Of a stretch of 28,102 nt of DNA, positions 15,949 to 25,231 are shown piece by piece. The stretch spans positions 1 to 28,102 of the forward strand of contig CAYPNT010000033.1 in NCBI GenBank assembly GCA_964412235.1, in the 5' to 3' direction. Below the pieces are notes generated by a model. It did no database searches. It saw only the letters and a list, made by a program, of their open reading frames with translations, and was not told the DNA's origin. Within the stretch, counting starts at the first letter, position 1. Each line of letters opens with the position of its first letter. Position numbers and translations under genes: made by a program. Origin of the DNA: JAYZQT01 sp964412235. GTDB lineage: Bacteria; Pseudomonadota; Alphaproteobacteria; MPNO01; UBA830.

Positions 15949-17712
15949 GTGAATACTGCATCAATTGTTAATTACTTGCGCCGTTTTGTCCGCAATCAGC
16001 AGTTAATTTTAATTGTGCTCTCGGTGGTGACTGGTACTGCTGCTGCCTTTGGTGCAATTGTGTTTCGTGAGGCAATCGATCTTATCCAGACCGGAGTTTA
16101 CGGTTCGTCACTCGAACAAATGTCTAATGTAATTCCCGGATTATCGGGCTGGCATGTTGTTGCAGTACCAACGGTTGGAGGGCTTTTGATCGGGCTGTTT
16201 GTTTATTACCTGATGCCAGACCGCCGGGGCCGCGGTGTGGCCGATGTTATGGAAGCGGCTGCTTTGCGTTCTGGTTCTATTACCTTAAAAGAAGGCGTAG
16301 GCGGTGCTGCGGTGTCTGTTGCATCAATAGGTGTAGGTGCGTCTGTTGGGCGCGAGGGTCCGGTTGTGCATCTTGGTGCCACTTTAGCCTCTCTAGTCGC
16401 AACGAGATTGCGTCTTACCCGCTCGCAGGCTGTAACCCTTCTTGGTTGCGGTGTTGCGGCAGCAGTGGCTGCTTCGTTCAACGCTCCAATAGCGGGGGTG
16501 TTCTTTGCGCTTGAAGTAGTTATTGGACATTATGCGTTGAGTGCTTTCGCTCCGATTGTTATTTCGGGTGTCATCGGGACTATTATTACGAGGTTATACT
16601 TTGGTAATTTTCCTGCCTTTATTATTCCAGATCTGTCTCTTGTTTCATTCTGGGAATTTCCAGCATTTGCATTATTGGGAGTCGTAAGTGCAACGATGGC
16701 AATTATTTTTCTCCGATCCATAAGTGTTGCGACAGATATTGCCGACAAAATTCCTGTGCCGAACTATTTAAAAACATGTGCAGCGGGCTTATTAGTGGGA
16801 GTCATCGCACTGGCTTACCCCGAAATTCTTGGGGTGGGTTACGAGGCAACCGATAACGCGTTAAACGGAAAATACGACCTGACAATACTAATAGCGCTTA
16901 TCGCTGCTAAAACTGCGGCAACAGCAATAGCACTGGGCGGAGGATTTGGTGGGGGTGTGTTTAGCCCCTCTATGTTTTTAGGAGCAATGGTGGGAGGTGC
17001 GTTTGGATTGATTGCGACGGCAATATTTCCGGATCATTCATCGGGTCATTCGGCTTATACCCTGGTGGGTTTAGGTGCTGTTTCCGGGGCAGTATTAGGA
17101 GCCCCAATTTCAACCATCTTGATAGTATTTGAATTGACGGCTGACTATACACTTACGATAGCCGTAATGATGGCGGTCGTTATATCGACAGTAATAACCC
17201 AACAGATTAAAGGACATTCCTTCTTTAGTTGGCAACTCGAGAGGCGGGGGATAAGTGTGAAAGGCGCGCGTGAAAGTGGTCTAATGTCGACGACCCGAGT
17301 GTCAGATGTAATGAGTTTGCAATATACATCGATAGATCAAAACACAGGTATCGTTGACGTGCGCACGAAGCTTCTAACCGCACCGCACAGCGAACTATTT
17401 GTGGTGGACGAGAAAGGCGGTCTGACGGGCACCATCACGCTTTCTGACTTACCGCGAGACGCGTTTGACCATTCTATCAATGAGGTGGTTAAGGCGCGTG
17501 ATATTGCCCGAATGCATCCGCCTGTGTTAGCCGGCAAAGACAGCTTAGAAAATGCCCTGGACATGATGCAAAATATCGGCGAAGAGCACCTTGGCGTAGT
17601 CGAAGACCGCGAATCTATGAAGCTAATCGGGTTCATCCACGAAGTTGACCTTATGTTGATATATAATAGGGCGTTGTTAGAGGCGAGACGTGAGGAGCGG
17701 GGTGAAACCTGA
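15949..17712 (+). CDS. clcA: CLC-family chloride channel with C-terminal CBS domains
   Basis: 587 residues: a CLC membrane core (about 1-430) and paired CBS domains (about 445-580). The start is GTG 15949 with GGAG about 9 bases upstream. The gating glutamate is Glu136 in GREGP (134-138); the third filter motif is GGGVFSPSMFLGA. The first filter motif, usually GSGIPE, reads GRGVADV at 94-100. The internal proton-relay glutamate of exchangers (second Glu of E. coli FIIEEM) corresponds to Val190 in FFALEVV, as in channel-type and many CBS-bearing bacterial homologues. Passive chloride conduction is thus more likely than 2:1 exchange; that is inference. CBS domains commonly sense adenine nucleotides. 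The gene follows the thioesterase by 114 bp. Confidence 0.92.
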   Translation: MNTASIVNYLRRFVRNQQLILIVLSVVTGTAAAFGAIVFREAIDLIQTGVYGSSLEQMSNVIPGLSGWHVVAVPTVGGLLIGLFVYYLMPDRRGRGVADVMEAAALRSGSITLKEGVGGAAVSVASIGVGASVGREGPVVHLGATLASLVATRLRLTRSQAVTLLGCGVAAAVAASFNAPIAGVFFALEVVIGHYALSAFAPIVISGVIGTIITRLYFGNFPAFIIPDLSLVSFWEFPAFALLGVVSATMAIIFLRSISVATDIADKIPVPNYLKTCAAGLLVGVIALAYPEILGVGYEATDNALNGKYDLTILIALIAAKTAATAIALGGGFGGGVFSPSMFLGAMVGGAFGLIATAIFPDHSSGHSAYTLVGLGAVSGAVLGAPISTILIVFELTADYTLTIAVMMAVVISTVITQQIKGHSFFSWQLERRGISVKGARESGLMSTTRVSDVMSLQYTSIDQNTGIVDVRTKLLTAPHSELFVVDEKGGLTGTITLSDLPRDAFDHSINEVVKARDIARMHPPVLAGKDSLENALDMMQNIGEEHLGVVEDRESMKLIGFIHEVDLMLIYNRALLEARREERGET

Positions 17713-17841
17713 TTTTTGCAGTTAAAAGCCACAGTGTGAGTTTTAGGTAACCGTCTTCTATATTCGTTAGGTATGGTAATCGGCGGGTGAACCGATTCGC
17801 AATTACATAGTTCCAAATACGTCAAACTTTCCAAAGCCTGT

Positions 17842-17847
17842 TATAAT
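17842..17847 (+). promoter_or_regulatory. -10 element of the helicase gene, probably giving a leaderless transcript
   Basis: A perfect TATAAT ends 6 bases before ATG 17854, so transcription would be expected to begin at or next to the start codon. No SD is visible between. The -35 region at 17-base spacing matches poorly (ACGTCA, 3 of 6). An imperfect -35 with a perfect -10 is plausible. Confidence 0.5.
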
Positions 17848-17853
17848 ATTGAT

Positions 17854-20106
17854 ATGAGTGTAAACGAAGGGAAAAGGAATAGGGGTGGACAGTTGCCAAC
17901 ACCACCCTATCTTCAGGGACTTAATTCGCCCCAACTAAGTGCGGTTGAAACCGTCGATGGACCCCTTCTTGTTCTTGCTGGTGCGGGTACTGGTAAGACA
18001 CGCGTCCTGACGACGCGTATAGGTCATATTTTAATGACACGACGTGCGTGGCCAAATCAGATCCTCGCCGTTACGTTTACAAACAAGGCAGCACGTGAAA
18101 TGGACGAACGTGTGGCTGGAATTATGGGAGCCGCGACAGAAGGCCTTTGGATTGGAACGTTTCATGCAATCTCCATGCGAATACTGAGAAGGCACGCAGA
18201 GGTTGTCGGACTTAAAACGAACTTTACCATTTTAGACCAAGATGATCAGGTCAGGTTGATAAAACAGATAGCTAATGCGGAACAAATTGATGATTCGCGT
18301 TGGCCCGCACGCGCTATCCATGCGGCCATAGAAAGATTTAAAGACCGGGGTCTGTTGCCGGGCAAAATCAATGAAGTAGAAGCAGGGGACATAGCCGACG
18401 GAAGACTAATTGAACTGTATACTTTGTACCAAGAGCGCTTAAAGATCCTTAATGCAGCTGATTTTGGAGATTTACTGCTGCATTGCTTGACGATTTTTGC
18501 GACAAAACCTGATATTCTCGCACAGTATCAAAAGATCTTCCATTATATCTTGGTTGACGAGTACCAAGACTCAAACATAGCACAGTACCTTTGGTTGCGC
18601 CTGTTAGCCCAGGGGCGCAATAACATCTGCTGTGTCGGCGATGATGATCAATCTATCTACAGTTGGCGTGGTGCTGAGGTAGGGAATATTTTAAGATTCG
18701 AGAAAGATTTTCCCGGTGCAAGGGTTGTGAGATTAGAGCAAAATTATCGATCAACCCAACCTATACTGTCGGCAGCTTCAAGTTTGATTTCTAATAATCA
18801 AGGGAGATTAGGTAAATCGCTTTGGACCGAGTCTAAAGAGGGTGATCTAATAGCATTGCGGGCTGTATGGGATGGTGAAGCCGAAGCGCGGTTTATATGT
18901 GACGAAATCGAAAACCTTAACAAAATAGAGGCCTCGTTTGATGAAACAGCAATACTAGTGCGGGCCGGTTTTCAAATGAGGGAATTTGAAGAACGCCTAA
19001 TTACACTTGGAATTCCATATCGTGTAATTGGTGGCCCAAGATTCTACGAGCGGCAAGAAGTTCGGGATGCTATAGCATATTTTCGCGTGGTTGCACAGCC
19101 GGATGATGACCTAGCTCTAGAGCGCATTATAAACACACCACGTCGTGGGTTAGGTGCTGTAACGTTACAAACTATTTATTCATATGCCCGTTTAACAGAT
19201 ATTTCGTTATACGAGGCATCCCTTCACCTTATTGAAACGGACGAATTACACGCGCAAGCACGCTCCTCTCTTCGTCACCTAATAGAGAATTTTGAGCGGT
19301 GGCGGGTTCAGTCGCAAGTTCTGAGTCACGTCGAAATAGCAGAAATAATACTTGATGAATCGGGTTATACAGAAATGTGGATGAAGACCAAATCACCGGA
19401 TGCACCTGGGAGGCTCGAAAACCTAAAAGAGCTTATGTCGGCTTTAGTTGAATTTGATTCATTCGGGGGATTTTTAGAACACATTAGCTTAGTAATGGAT
19501 CGCGATGAAAATGTGCCGGGGGAAATGGTTACATTGATGACACTGCACGCGGCGAAGGGGCTCGAATTTGATTACGTTTTTCTGCCCGGTTGGGAAGAGG
19601 AAATATTCCCCAATCGACGATCGATAGATGAAGGGGGTGGTGGTGGATTAGAAGAGGAGCGACGTCTTGCTTACGTAGGTTTAACAAGAGCTCGAAAAAA
19701 GGTCTGGATTTGCCACGCCGCAAGCCGCAGGGTCTATAATCAATGGCTGTCGTGTGCGCCTTCTCGATTCATTACAGAATTACCTGAAGACTTGGTCGAA
19801 CATTCTGTAGAACCTGGCTTGCATGGTGCTGTATCGGAACCGGAGAGCTATTCGTCACGCGGTGATCGTGTCAACGCTATTGGAAGAGGTCCAGGTTATA
19901 AGCGAATGCATTTGAGAGGGAATGACCCATCTGTTTATCCGCAAACTGAAATGAAACGTGAGGGAAAAATCGAAGTAGGAGTTCGTATATTTCATCAGAA
20001 ATACGGATATGGTGTCGTCAGGTCTAATGATCATGGAAAATTAGAGATTGAGTTTGAAAAGGCGGGGATAAAGAAAGTAATGGAGACTTTTGTGGAGCCC
20101 GCATGA
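17854..20106 (+). CDS. uvrD: UvrD/PcrA-type ATP-dependent DNA helicase
   Basis: 750 residues, a normal SF1A length. Motifs in order: Walker A GAGTGKT (43-49), TFTNKAAREM, IGTFHAISMRILRR, DEYQDSN (motif II), GDDDQSIYSWRGA (motif III), LEQNYRST (motif IV), VTLMTLHAAKGLEFDYVFLPGWEEEIFP (motif V) and EEERRLAYVGLTRARKK (motif VI). The C terminus VGVRIFHQKYGYGVV to FEKAGIKKVM is the Tudor-like tail of PcrA/UvrD that contacts RNA polymerase. The enzyme translocates 3' to 5' in nucleotide-excision and mismatch repair and removes protein roadblocks. The first 20 residues are an unconserved extension. The TATAAT position suggests leaderless translation from ATG 17854. Its stop overlaps the prmA start by 4 bp. 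Confidence 0.95.
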   Translation: MSVNEGKRNRGGQLPTPPYLQGLNSPQLSAVETVDGPLLVLAGAGTGKTRVLTTRIGHILMTRRAWPNQILAVTFTNKAAREMDERVAGIMGAATEGLWIGTFHAISMRILRRHAEVVGLKTNFTILDQDDQVRLIKQIANAEQIDDSRWPARAIHAAIERFKDRGLLPGKINEVEAGDIADGRLIELYTLYQERLKILNAADFGDLLLHCLTIFATKPDILAQYQKIFHYILVDEYQDSNIAQYLWLRLLAQGRNNICCVGDDDQSIYSWRGAEVGNILRFEKDFPGARVVRLEQNYRSTQPILSAASSLISNNQGRLGKSLWTESKEGDLIALRAVWDGEAEARFICDEIENLNKIEASFDETAILVRAGFQMREFEERLITLGIPYRVIGGPRFYERQEVRDAIAYFRVVAQPDDDLALERIINTPRRGLGAVTLQTIYSYARLTDISLYEASLHLIETDELHAQARSSLRHLIENFERWRVQSQVLSHVEIAEIILDESGYTEMWMKTKSPDAPGRLENLKELMSALVEFDSFGGFLEHISLVMDRDENVPGEMVTLMTLHAAKGLEFDYVFLPGWEEEIFPNRRSIDEGGGGGLEEERRLAYVGLTRARKKVWICHAASRRVYNQWLSCAPSRFITELPEDLVEHSVEPGLHGAVSEPESYSSRGDRVNAIGRGPGYKRMHLRGNDPSVYPQTEMKREGKIEVGVRIFHQKYGYGVVRSNDHGKLEIEFEKAGIKKVMETFVEPA

Positions 20107-20987
20107 CTCCGACTGTCTTGTGGGAGATTGCCCTCGAACTTCCCCACAGCAAATATATCGAGACATTTGAGGCCGCATTTGAAGGAATTTCTGTTGCGAC
20201 TGCAACATTCGAGATAGAGACCTCGCCCAAGTGGCGGTTTACTGCGTATATTCCAGAAGAAGTAACCAAAGCTGAGCTTCAAACAAAATTACAAAGTGTT
20301 GAAGCACATGCTGGTGTTTCTATACCGGTAAAAACCATTCGATCTATTACAGAGAAAGACTGGGTCGCGGAATACCAGAAAGGAATGCGACCTATTAAAG
20401 TTGGATCATACTATATTTCCGGCTCGCATGTATCTGAACCAACACCGCTTGGGTGTGTGTCAGTGAAAATAGATGCCGGCCTAGCATTTGGAACTGGGAG
20501 CCACGAAACAACCCGAAGTTGTCTAGAAGCAATGGAAGAAATTTGCGGTGAGCGACCACCGGTTAATGCGCTCGACCTCGGTACTGGTAGCGGTATTCTC
20601 GCGATAGCACTTGCCAAACGCCACAAAATTCTCGTTTTTGCTAGTGATCAAGACCACGTTGCTATTCGGGTTGCTCGCGAAAATGCGGCAGTTAACGGTG
20701 TTCGCAAGTATATTAAATTTTTTCAAAGCGATGGTTTTGAAAACCCAGAATTACGAAGACATGCCCCATTCGAGCTAATTATTGCAAATATAGTTTCAAA
20801 GCCGTTGATCGTTTTGGCAGAAGATATCGCAAATGCTACCGGCACAAATGGCAAAGTGGTACTTTCTGGTATTCTAACCTCACAAGCAAAGGCGGTAACT
20901 GAAGAATTTAGAGACCGTGGGCTTGTTTTAATAAAGAAAATAATAAAGGCGGATTGGGAAACTGTTGTGTTAAAACGTGTTACCTAA
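20103..20987 (+). CDS. prmA: Ribosomal protein L11 methyltransferase
   Basis: 294 residues, normal for PrmA. The N-terminal recognition domain (about 1-95) is followed by KDWVAEYQKGMRPIKVG and the family block GLAFGTGSHETTRSCLEAM. The AdoMet-binding loop is LDLGTGSGILA (157-167), followed by an acidic SDQD and then LIIANI near 225, the catalytic-side motif. The enzyme trimethylates the alpha-amine and lysines of ribosomal protein L11 (uL11). ATGA overlap with the helicase gene implies translational coupling, so expression follows that promoter. No defects seen. Confidence 0.95.
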   Translation: MTPTVLWEIALELPHSKYIETFEAAFEGISVATATFEIETSPKWRFTAYIPEEVTKAELQTKLQSVEAHAGVSIPVKTIRSITEKDWVAEYQKGMRPIKVGSYYISGSHVSEPTPLGCVSVKIDAGLAFGTGSHETTRSCLEAMEEICGERPPVNALDLGTGSGILAIALAKRHKILVFASDQDHVAIRVARENAAVNGVRKYIKFFQSDGFENPELRRHAPFELIIANIVSKPLIVLAEDIANATGTNGKVVLSGILTSQAKAVTEEFRDRGLVLIKKIIKADWETVVLKRVT

Positions 20988-21058
20988 TTTTATCCGGTGA
21001 ATATAGTTATAGGGTCCCGTCAGAGTGTTTTGATATAACCTTTTGGTTGTCTAATGCT

Positions 21059-21064
21059 AGGAGG
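21059..21064 (+). promoter_or_regulatory. Strong Shine-Dalgarno AGGAGG upstream of an AUA codon
   Basis: The consensus AGGAGG ends 5 bases before an in-frame ATA at 21070. The next in-frame standard start is TTG at 21085, 20 bases away and too far for this site. It bears on the start of the aminopeptidase gene. Confidence 0.6.
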
Positions 21065-21084
21065 CGATAATAGATAAAGTTTTT

Positions 21085-23037
21085 TTGGAAGGTCTTGCAG
21101 CCTCTGAAATTTCACTCGATTTAGCTGCAACCCGCGACGTCCTGTCGGAAATTTTTGAGGGTTATGCTATCTCTGAGATTTTGGATGGAATACAAGGGTT
21201 GAGAGAAAAGCAAGCGTTGGCACTAGGTCCTCACCCCCCAATACCAGAGCGTATTACCGCGTTGCGGCAGGAACTTCAGAAATTAAGCCTGGACGGTTTT
21301 TTAATACCCTTAGCCAATGAACATCAAGGGGAGTTCATAGAAAAACGGTCGCAGCGTCTCGAGTGGTTGACTGGTTTTGGTGGCTCCGCGGGGTTGGCTA
21401 TCGTTTTGCGAGACCGTGCAGCGATTTTTACGGATGGGAGATATACCCTACAAGTTTTAGAACAAGTCAATTCAGATATTTTTAAACCCTATCATTTAAT
21501 AGAAACTCCACCCCATACATGGATCTGCGACAATTTAGATGTTGGGTCAAAGATTGGTTTTGACCCCTGGCTACACACGCCAACAGATTTGAAAAATTTG
21601 CAGAAATTATGTGTTCAGAATCAAATAGAGTTGTTCCCATTAGATGAAAACCCACTTGACTCTATTTGGAAAGACCAACCACCGCGACCACTTGGGCCCG
21701 TTCTGGTGCAACCGGACCAATACACTGGCAAGTCCTCCGCAATTAAACGTTCTGAATTAGCTAATTCGCTGATCGAGGCGGGACAAGACGCGATAGTAAT
21801 AACCGCCCTTGATTCAATTGCCTGGCTCCTCAACATTCGTGGTTTCGATGTAGCCCATACACCCCTTACACTTAGTTATGCAATTGTCGATCGAGCAGGC
21901 AAAGTCGATTGGTTTATAGACCCACGAAAGCTGACCTCCCGGACCAAGACTTTTGTGAGCAACGGTGTATCTGTTCATGAACCAACTAACTTTATTTCTA
22001 TGCTTTCAGCATTGGGAGCCGAAGGGAAAAAGGTTCGCCTAGACCTCAGGACAGCCTCCGAGGCTGTCCGCAAAATCCTAACCGAACACGGTGCTAAAGT
22101 CGTTGATGGGGACGACTTATGCTTGTTGCCTAAGGCTGTTAAGAGTGCATCTGAGATCAGTGGGTCGCGTGCGGCGCATATCCGCGACGGAGCGGCACTC
22201 ACATCATTTCTTTCTTGGCTTTCCCAAACAACAAAACACAGCACAGTAACCGAAATGTCCGCTGCAAGTATGTTGTACGAGTTCCGAAAAAAGGACCCGA
22301 AGTTTCGCGGCCTCAGCTTTGAGACGATTTCGGGTAGTGGGCCAAATGGCGCCATTGTCCATTATCGTGTGACTCCCGACACGGATAGAAGATTGTCGGG
22401 CGGTGACATTTATCTGGTCGATTCTGGAGCTCAATATCTTGATGGAACGACGGATGTGACCCGAACTGTATATCTAATGCAAACAAACGGTTTCTCTGCT
22501 CCCTGGACGGTGCGGGAGCATTTCACACGGGTATTGAAAGGTCATATTGCTGTAGCTCAGGCACGATTTCCCTACGGAACAAACGGCGGCCAAATTGACG
22601 CGTTAGCGCGCGTTGCTTTGTGGGATGTTGGGCTGGATTATGATCACGGTACTGGCCACGGCGTTGGAAGTTACCTGGCAGTCCACGAAGGACCACAACG
22701 CATTTCTAAAAAAGGTGGAGCTGTACCAATGGAACCCGGTATGATTGTTTCGAATGAACCAGGGTATTACAAAGAAGGGGCTTACGGCATTCGAATTGAA
22801 AACTTGGTTTTGGTAACTGGTTCTTCTGGGTCGGCTGTCGGGCAAAAGGACGGTGTTCTGTCGTTTGAAACGCTTACGCTTGCCCCAATTGACAAGAATC
22901 TCATCGCACCCGAATTGCTCAACAAAAACGAGAAAATGTGGTTAAATCAGTATCACACTCGTGTTCGTGACGCACTGTCAAAATTAGTTGATGAAGACAC
23001 CCGTGATTGGTTAATAGAGGCGACAAAGGGGATATAG
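21085..23037 (+). CDS. pepP: Xaa-Pro aminopeptidase (M24 family, aminopeptidase P type)
   Basis: 650 residues from TTG 21085, or 655 if translation begins at the AUA at 21070 behind AGGAGG. After a roughly 50-residue N-terminal extension, PERITALRQELQKLSLDGFLIPLANEHQGEF begins the first creatinase-N domain, with FTDGRYTLQ; a second N-domain spans about 210-345. The C-terminal pita-bread domain keeps the two-metal ligands: Asp in VDSGAQYLDG and TTDVTRTVY, His in HGTGHGVGSYLAVHEGP, Glu in VSNEPGYY and in GIRIENL. The three-domain form is typical of alphaproteobacterial and eukaryotic cytosolic APP. It removes N-terminal residues that precede proline. It converges on ligA with 33 bp between stops. 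Confidence 0.92.
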   Translation: MEGLAASEISLDLAATRDVLSEIFEGYAISEILDGIQGLREKQALALGPHPPIPERITALRQELQKLSLDGFLIPLANEHQGEFIEKRSQRLEWLTGFGGSAGLAIVLRDRAAIFTDGRYTLQVLEQVNSDIFKPYHLIETPPHTWICDNLDVGSKIGFDPWLHTPTDLKNLQKLCVQNQIELFPLDENPLDSIWKDQPPRPLGPVLVQPDQYTGKSSAIKRSELANSLIEAGQDAIVITALDSIAWLLNIRGFDVAHTPLTLSYAIVDRAGKVDWFIDPRKLTSRTKTFVSNGVSVHEPTNFISMLSALGAEGKKVRLDLRTASEAVRKILTEHGAKVVDGDDLCLLPKAVKSASEISGSRAAHIRDGAALTSFLSWLSQTTKHSTVTEMSAASMLYEFRKKDPKFRGLSFETISGSGPNGAIVHYRVTPDTDRRLSGGDIYLVDSGAQYLDGTTDVTRTVYLMQTNGFSAPWTVREHFTRVLKGHIAVAQARFPYGTNGGQIDALARVALWDVGLDYDHGTGHGVGSYLAVHEGPQRISKKGGAVPMEPGMIVSNEPGYYKEGAYGIRIENLVLVTGSSGSAVGQKDGVLSFETLTLAPIDKNLIAPELLNKNEKMWLNQYHTRVRDALSKLVDEDTRDWLIEATKGI

Positions 23038-23070
23038 TTAAAGCCCTGGTGCCATAATATGTCCCTAATT

Positions 23071-25218
23071 CTATACTGTGTCCGACAGTTCGTTCCACTG
23101 CTCTTCCGTAAGGGTTTTCAAACCTAATTCGACTGCTTTCTTTGCCTTGCTGCCGGCGTTAACGCCCACGATCACGTAGTCGGTATTGTTCGAAACTGTA
23201 CCGGAAACTTTCGCGCCGAGGGTTTCAGCTCTATTTTTGGCTTCTTGTCGTGTCATTGTGTTCAGTGTGCCGGTAAAAACGATTATTTTACCAGCGATAG
23301 AGCTTTCTGTTGTTATGTTTGCTAACGGTTCAATCGTAATGCGGTTTTGGAGGCCTTGCAAAATTGTGAGATTTTCTTTTTTGCTAAAGAATGCCACTAA
23401 GTCGTCTGCGACCGATATCCCAATCTGATCTATTCCACAAAGATTAGAGAATGCCTCACCAACGAGGCTAGGATTTTTATCCTCATTTGGATTGGATGTC
23501 CGTTCCGCGGCCGCAACAACCATCTCTTCGTGCCAGACGTCCAGACTAGTATACTTGCGCGCCAACAATTGAGCAGTGGCTTGGCCGATTTGCCTTATCC
23601 CAAGCGAATAAATAAATCTGTCCAAACTTATTCTACGGCGCATCCTTATGGCGGCGAATAAATTAGAAACGGATTTTTCTCCCCAACCCTCCATCTCTTT
23701 TATTTTATGAGATGGCTCTGTTTCTTTTGCTTCAAGGTCAAAAATGTCGACAGGGTTTTTTATCAACCCGAGTTCAAAAAATGTCCTAACCTGCTTTTCA
23801 CCTATACCTTCGATATCGAACGCATTGCGGCTGACAAAATGGCGGATACGCTCTATTTGTTGTGAAGGACATAAAAAATCACCTGAGCAACGGGCTATAG
23901 CCTCACCATCCTTACGTACCACTGTCGTTTTGAGATCACAGGGGCAGAAATTCGGAAAACGGTAAGGTTTTGAGTCTTCACCGCGCGTCCCTTCGACAAC
24001 ATGGACAATTTGTGGAATTACATCGCCGGCTCGTTGGATCAATACGGTGTCACCCTCTCTAATATCTTTACGTTCGATTTCTTGCTGATTATGGAGCGTG
24101 GCTCGACTTACCACTACACCGCCGACAGTGATAGGTTGTAGGTTGGCTACGGGGGTGAGGGCGCCTGTGCGTCCAACTTGAATAGTAATTTTTCTTAAAA
24201 TTGTAGTTGCTTGCTCTGCCGGGAACTTGTGGGCTATAGCCCAACGTGGCGCGCGGGATACTGTCCCTAAACGCTCCTGCCAGTCGTGTCGGTTTACTTT
24301 GTAAACAACTCCATCAATGTCATACGGTAAGTTTGAGCGCGCGCTGTTAATATCTTCATATACCTGCAGCATTTCCTTTGCTGACGTGCACAAGGCTGAA
24401 CGAGTGTTGACGGAAAAGCCCCATTCAGTAAGACGCTGTAGCCAATCCCAGTGTGTGTCTGCTACGGGATCCGACAATGTACCGGATGCATATGCAAAAC
24501 ATTTGAGGTTACGTTCGGCAGTAATCGACGCATCGAGTTGACGTAACGAACCGGCTGCAGCATTTCGTGGGTTGGCAAAGTTTGGCAAATTATTGGCAGT
24601 TCGCGCTTCGTTTAATTTAGCGAAGTCCTGGTGGCCAATGTAGACCTCTCCACGAACCTCAACCACGGCGGGTGCGCGTTCGGGGAGCCTCGCAGGGACA
24701 TTCGAAATTGTAGCAACATTAAGGCTAACATTTTCGCCCACTATTCCATCACCTCGCGTGGCAGCGCAACTAAGGTGCCGATTTTCATAGCGTAACGAGA
24801 TCGAAACCCCGTCTATTTTCGGTTCGGCGACAATTTCCATGTTATTTTCGTGAATTAAACCCAAAAATCTCCGAATTCGGTTTAAGAAGTTTTCGACGTC
24901 TTCCGAACTAAAGGCGTTTTCAAGGGAAAGCATTGGTACGCTATGTTTAATTTTCCCGAACCCGGAAACTGGCTCAGCGCCAATACGCTTATTTGGATTA
25001 TCACCGAGGATATGTTGGGGAAATCTATTTTCGATTGCGGTGTATAGTTGTCTAAGCCTGTCATATTCTGCATCGGACACAATAGGCGCATCATTCTGGT
25101 AATAAGCTTTATCATGTGTAGCGATTTCTTCTGAGAGTCGGGCTAATTCATAAACCGCGGTCGTATCATCTAAGCGGGCAACTGTCTCGGATATACTCTT
25201 ATTCAAGGTTTTATTCAT
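23071..25218 (-). CDS. ligA: NAD-dependent DNA ligase
   Basis: 715 residues from ATG 25218, which has GGTGG about 5 bases upstream; GTG at 25227 would add three residues. The order is standard: domain Ia with HDKAYYQNDAPIVSDAEYDRL, adenylation domain with catalytic Lys134 in EPKIDGVS and TRGDG, OB fold, zinc finger, helix-hairpin-helix repeats, and BRCT domain (about 640-712, GKIIVFTGTLN). The zinc cysteines are Cys425, Cys427, Cys444 and Cys450, so the first pair is CPC rather than CxxC. The enzyme seals nicks in replication and repair using NAD+. It follows recN by 4-13 bp depending on the start, in a minus-strand operon. Confidence 0.96.
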   Translation of the reverse strand: MNKTLNKSISETVARLDDTTAVYELARLSEEIATHDKAYYQNDAPIVSDAEYDRLRQLYTAIENRFPQHILGDNPNKRIGAEPVSGFGKIKHSVPMLSLENAFSSEDVENFLNRIRRFLGLIHENNMEIVAEPKIDGVSISLRYENRHLSCAATRGDGIVGENVSLNVATISNVPARLPERAPAVVEVRGEVYIGHQDFAKLNEARTANNLPNFANPRNAAAGSLRQLDASITAERNLKCFAYASGTLSDPVADTHWDWLQRLTEWGFSVNTRSALCTSAKEMLQVYEDINSARSNLPYDIDGVVYKVNRHDWQERLGTVSRAPRWAIAHKFPAEQATTILRKITIQVGRTGALTPVANLQPITVGGVVVSRATLHNQQEIERKDIREGDTVLIQRAGDVIPQIVHVVEGTRGEDSKPYRFPNFCPCDLKTTVVRKDGEAIARCSGDFLCPSQQIERIRHFVSRNAFDIEGIGEKQVRTFFELGLIKNPVDIFDLEAKETEPSHKIKEMEGWGEKSVSNLFAAIRMRRRISLDRFIYSLGIRQIGQATAQLLARKYTSLDVWHEEMVVAAAERTSNPNEDKNPSLVGEAFSNLCGIDQIGISVADDLVAFFSKKENLTILQGLQNRITIEPLANITTESSIAGKIIVFTGTLNTMTRQEAKNRAETLGAKVSGTVSNNTDYVIVGVNAGSKAKKAVELGLKTLTEEQWNELSDTV

Positions 25219-25231
25219 AGCATCCACCAGA

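Noticed and set aside
17778..17797. AATCGG/CCGATT stem between the chloride channel and helicase genes as a terminator
   Set aside because: It has only 6 bp with an 8-base loop and no following T run.
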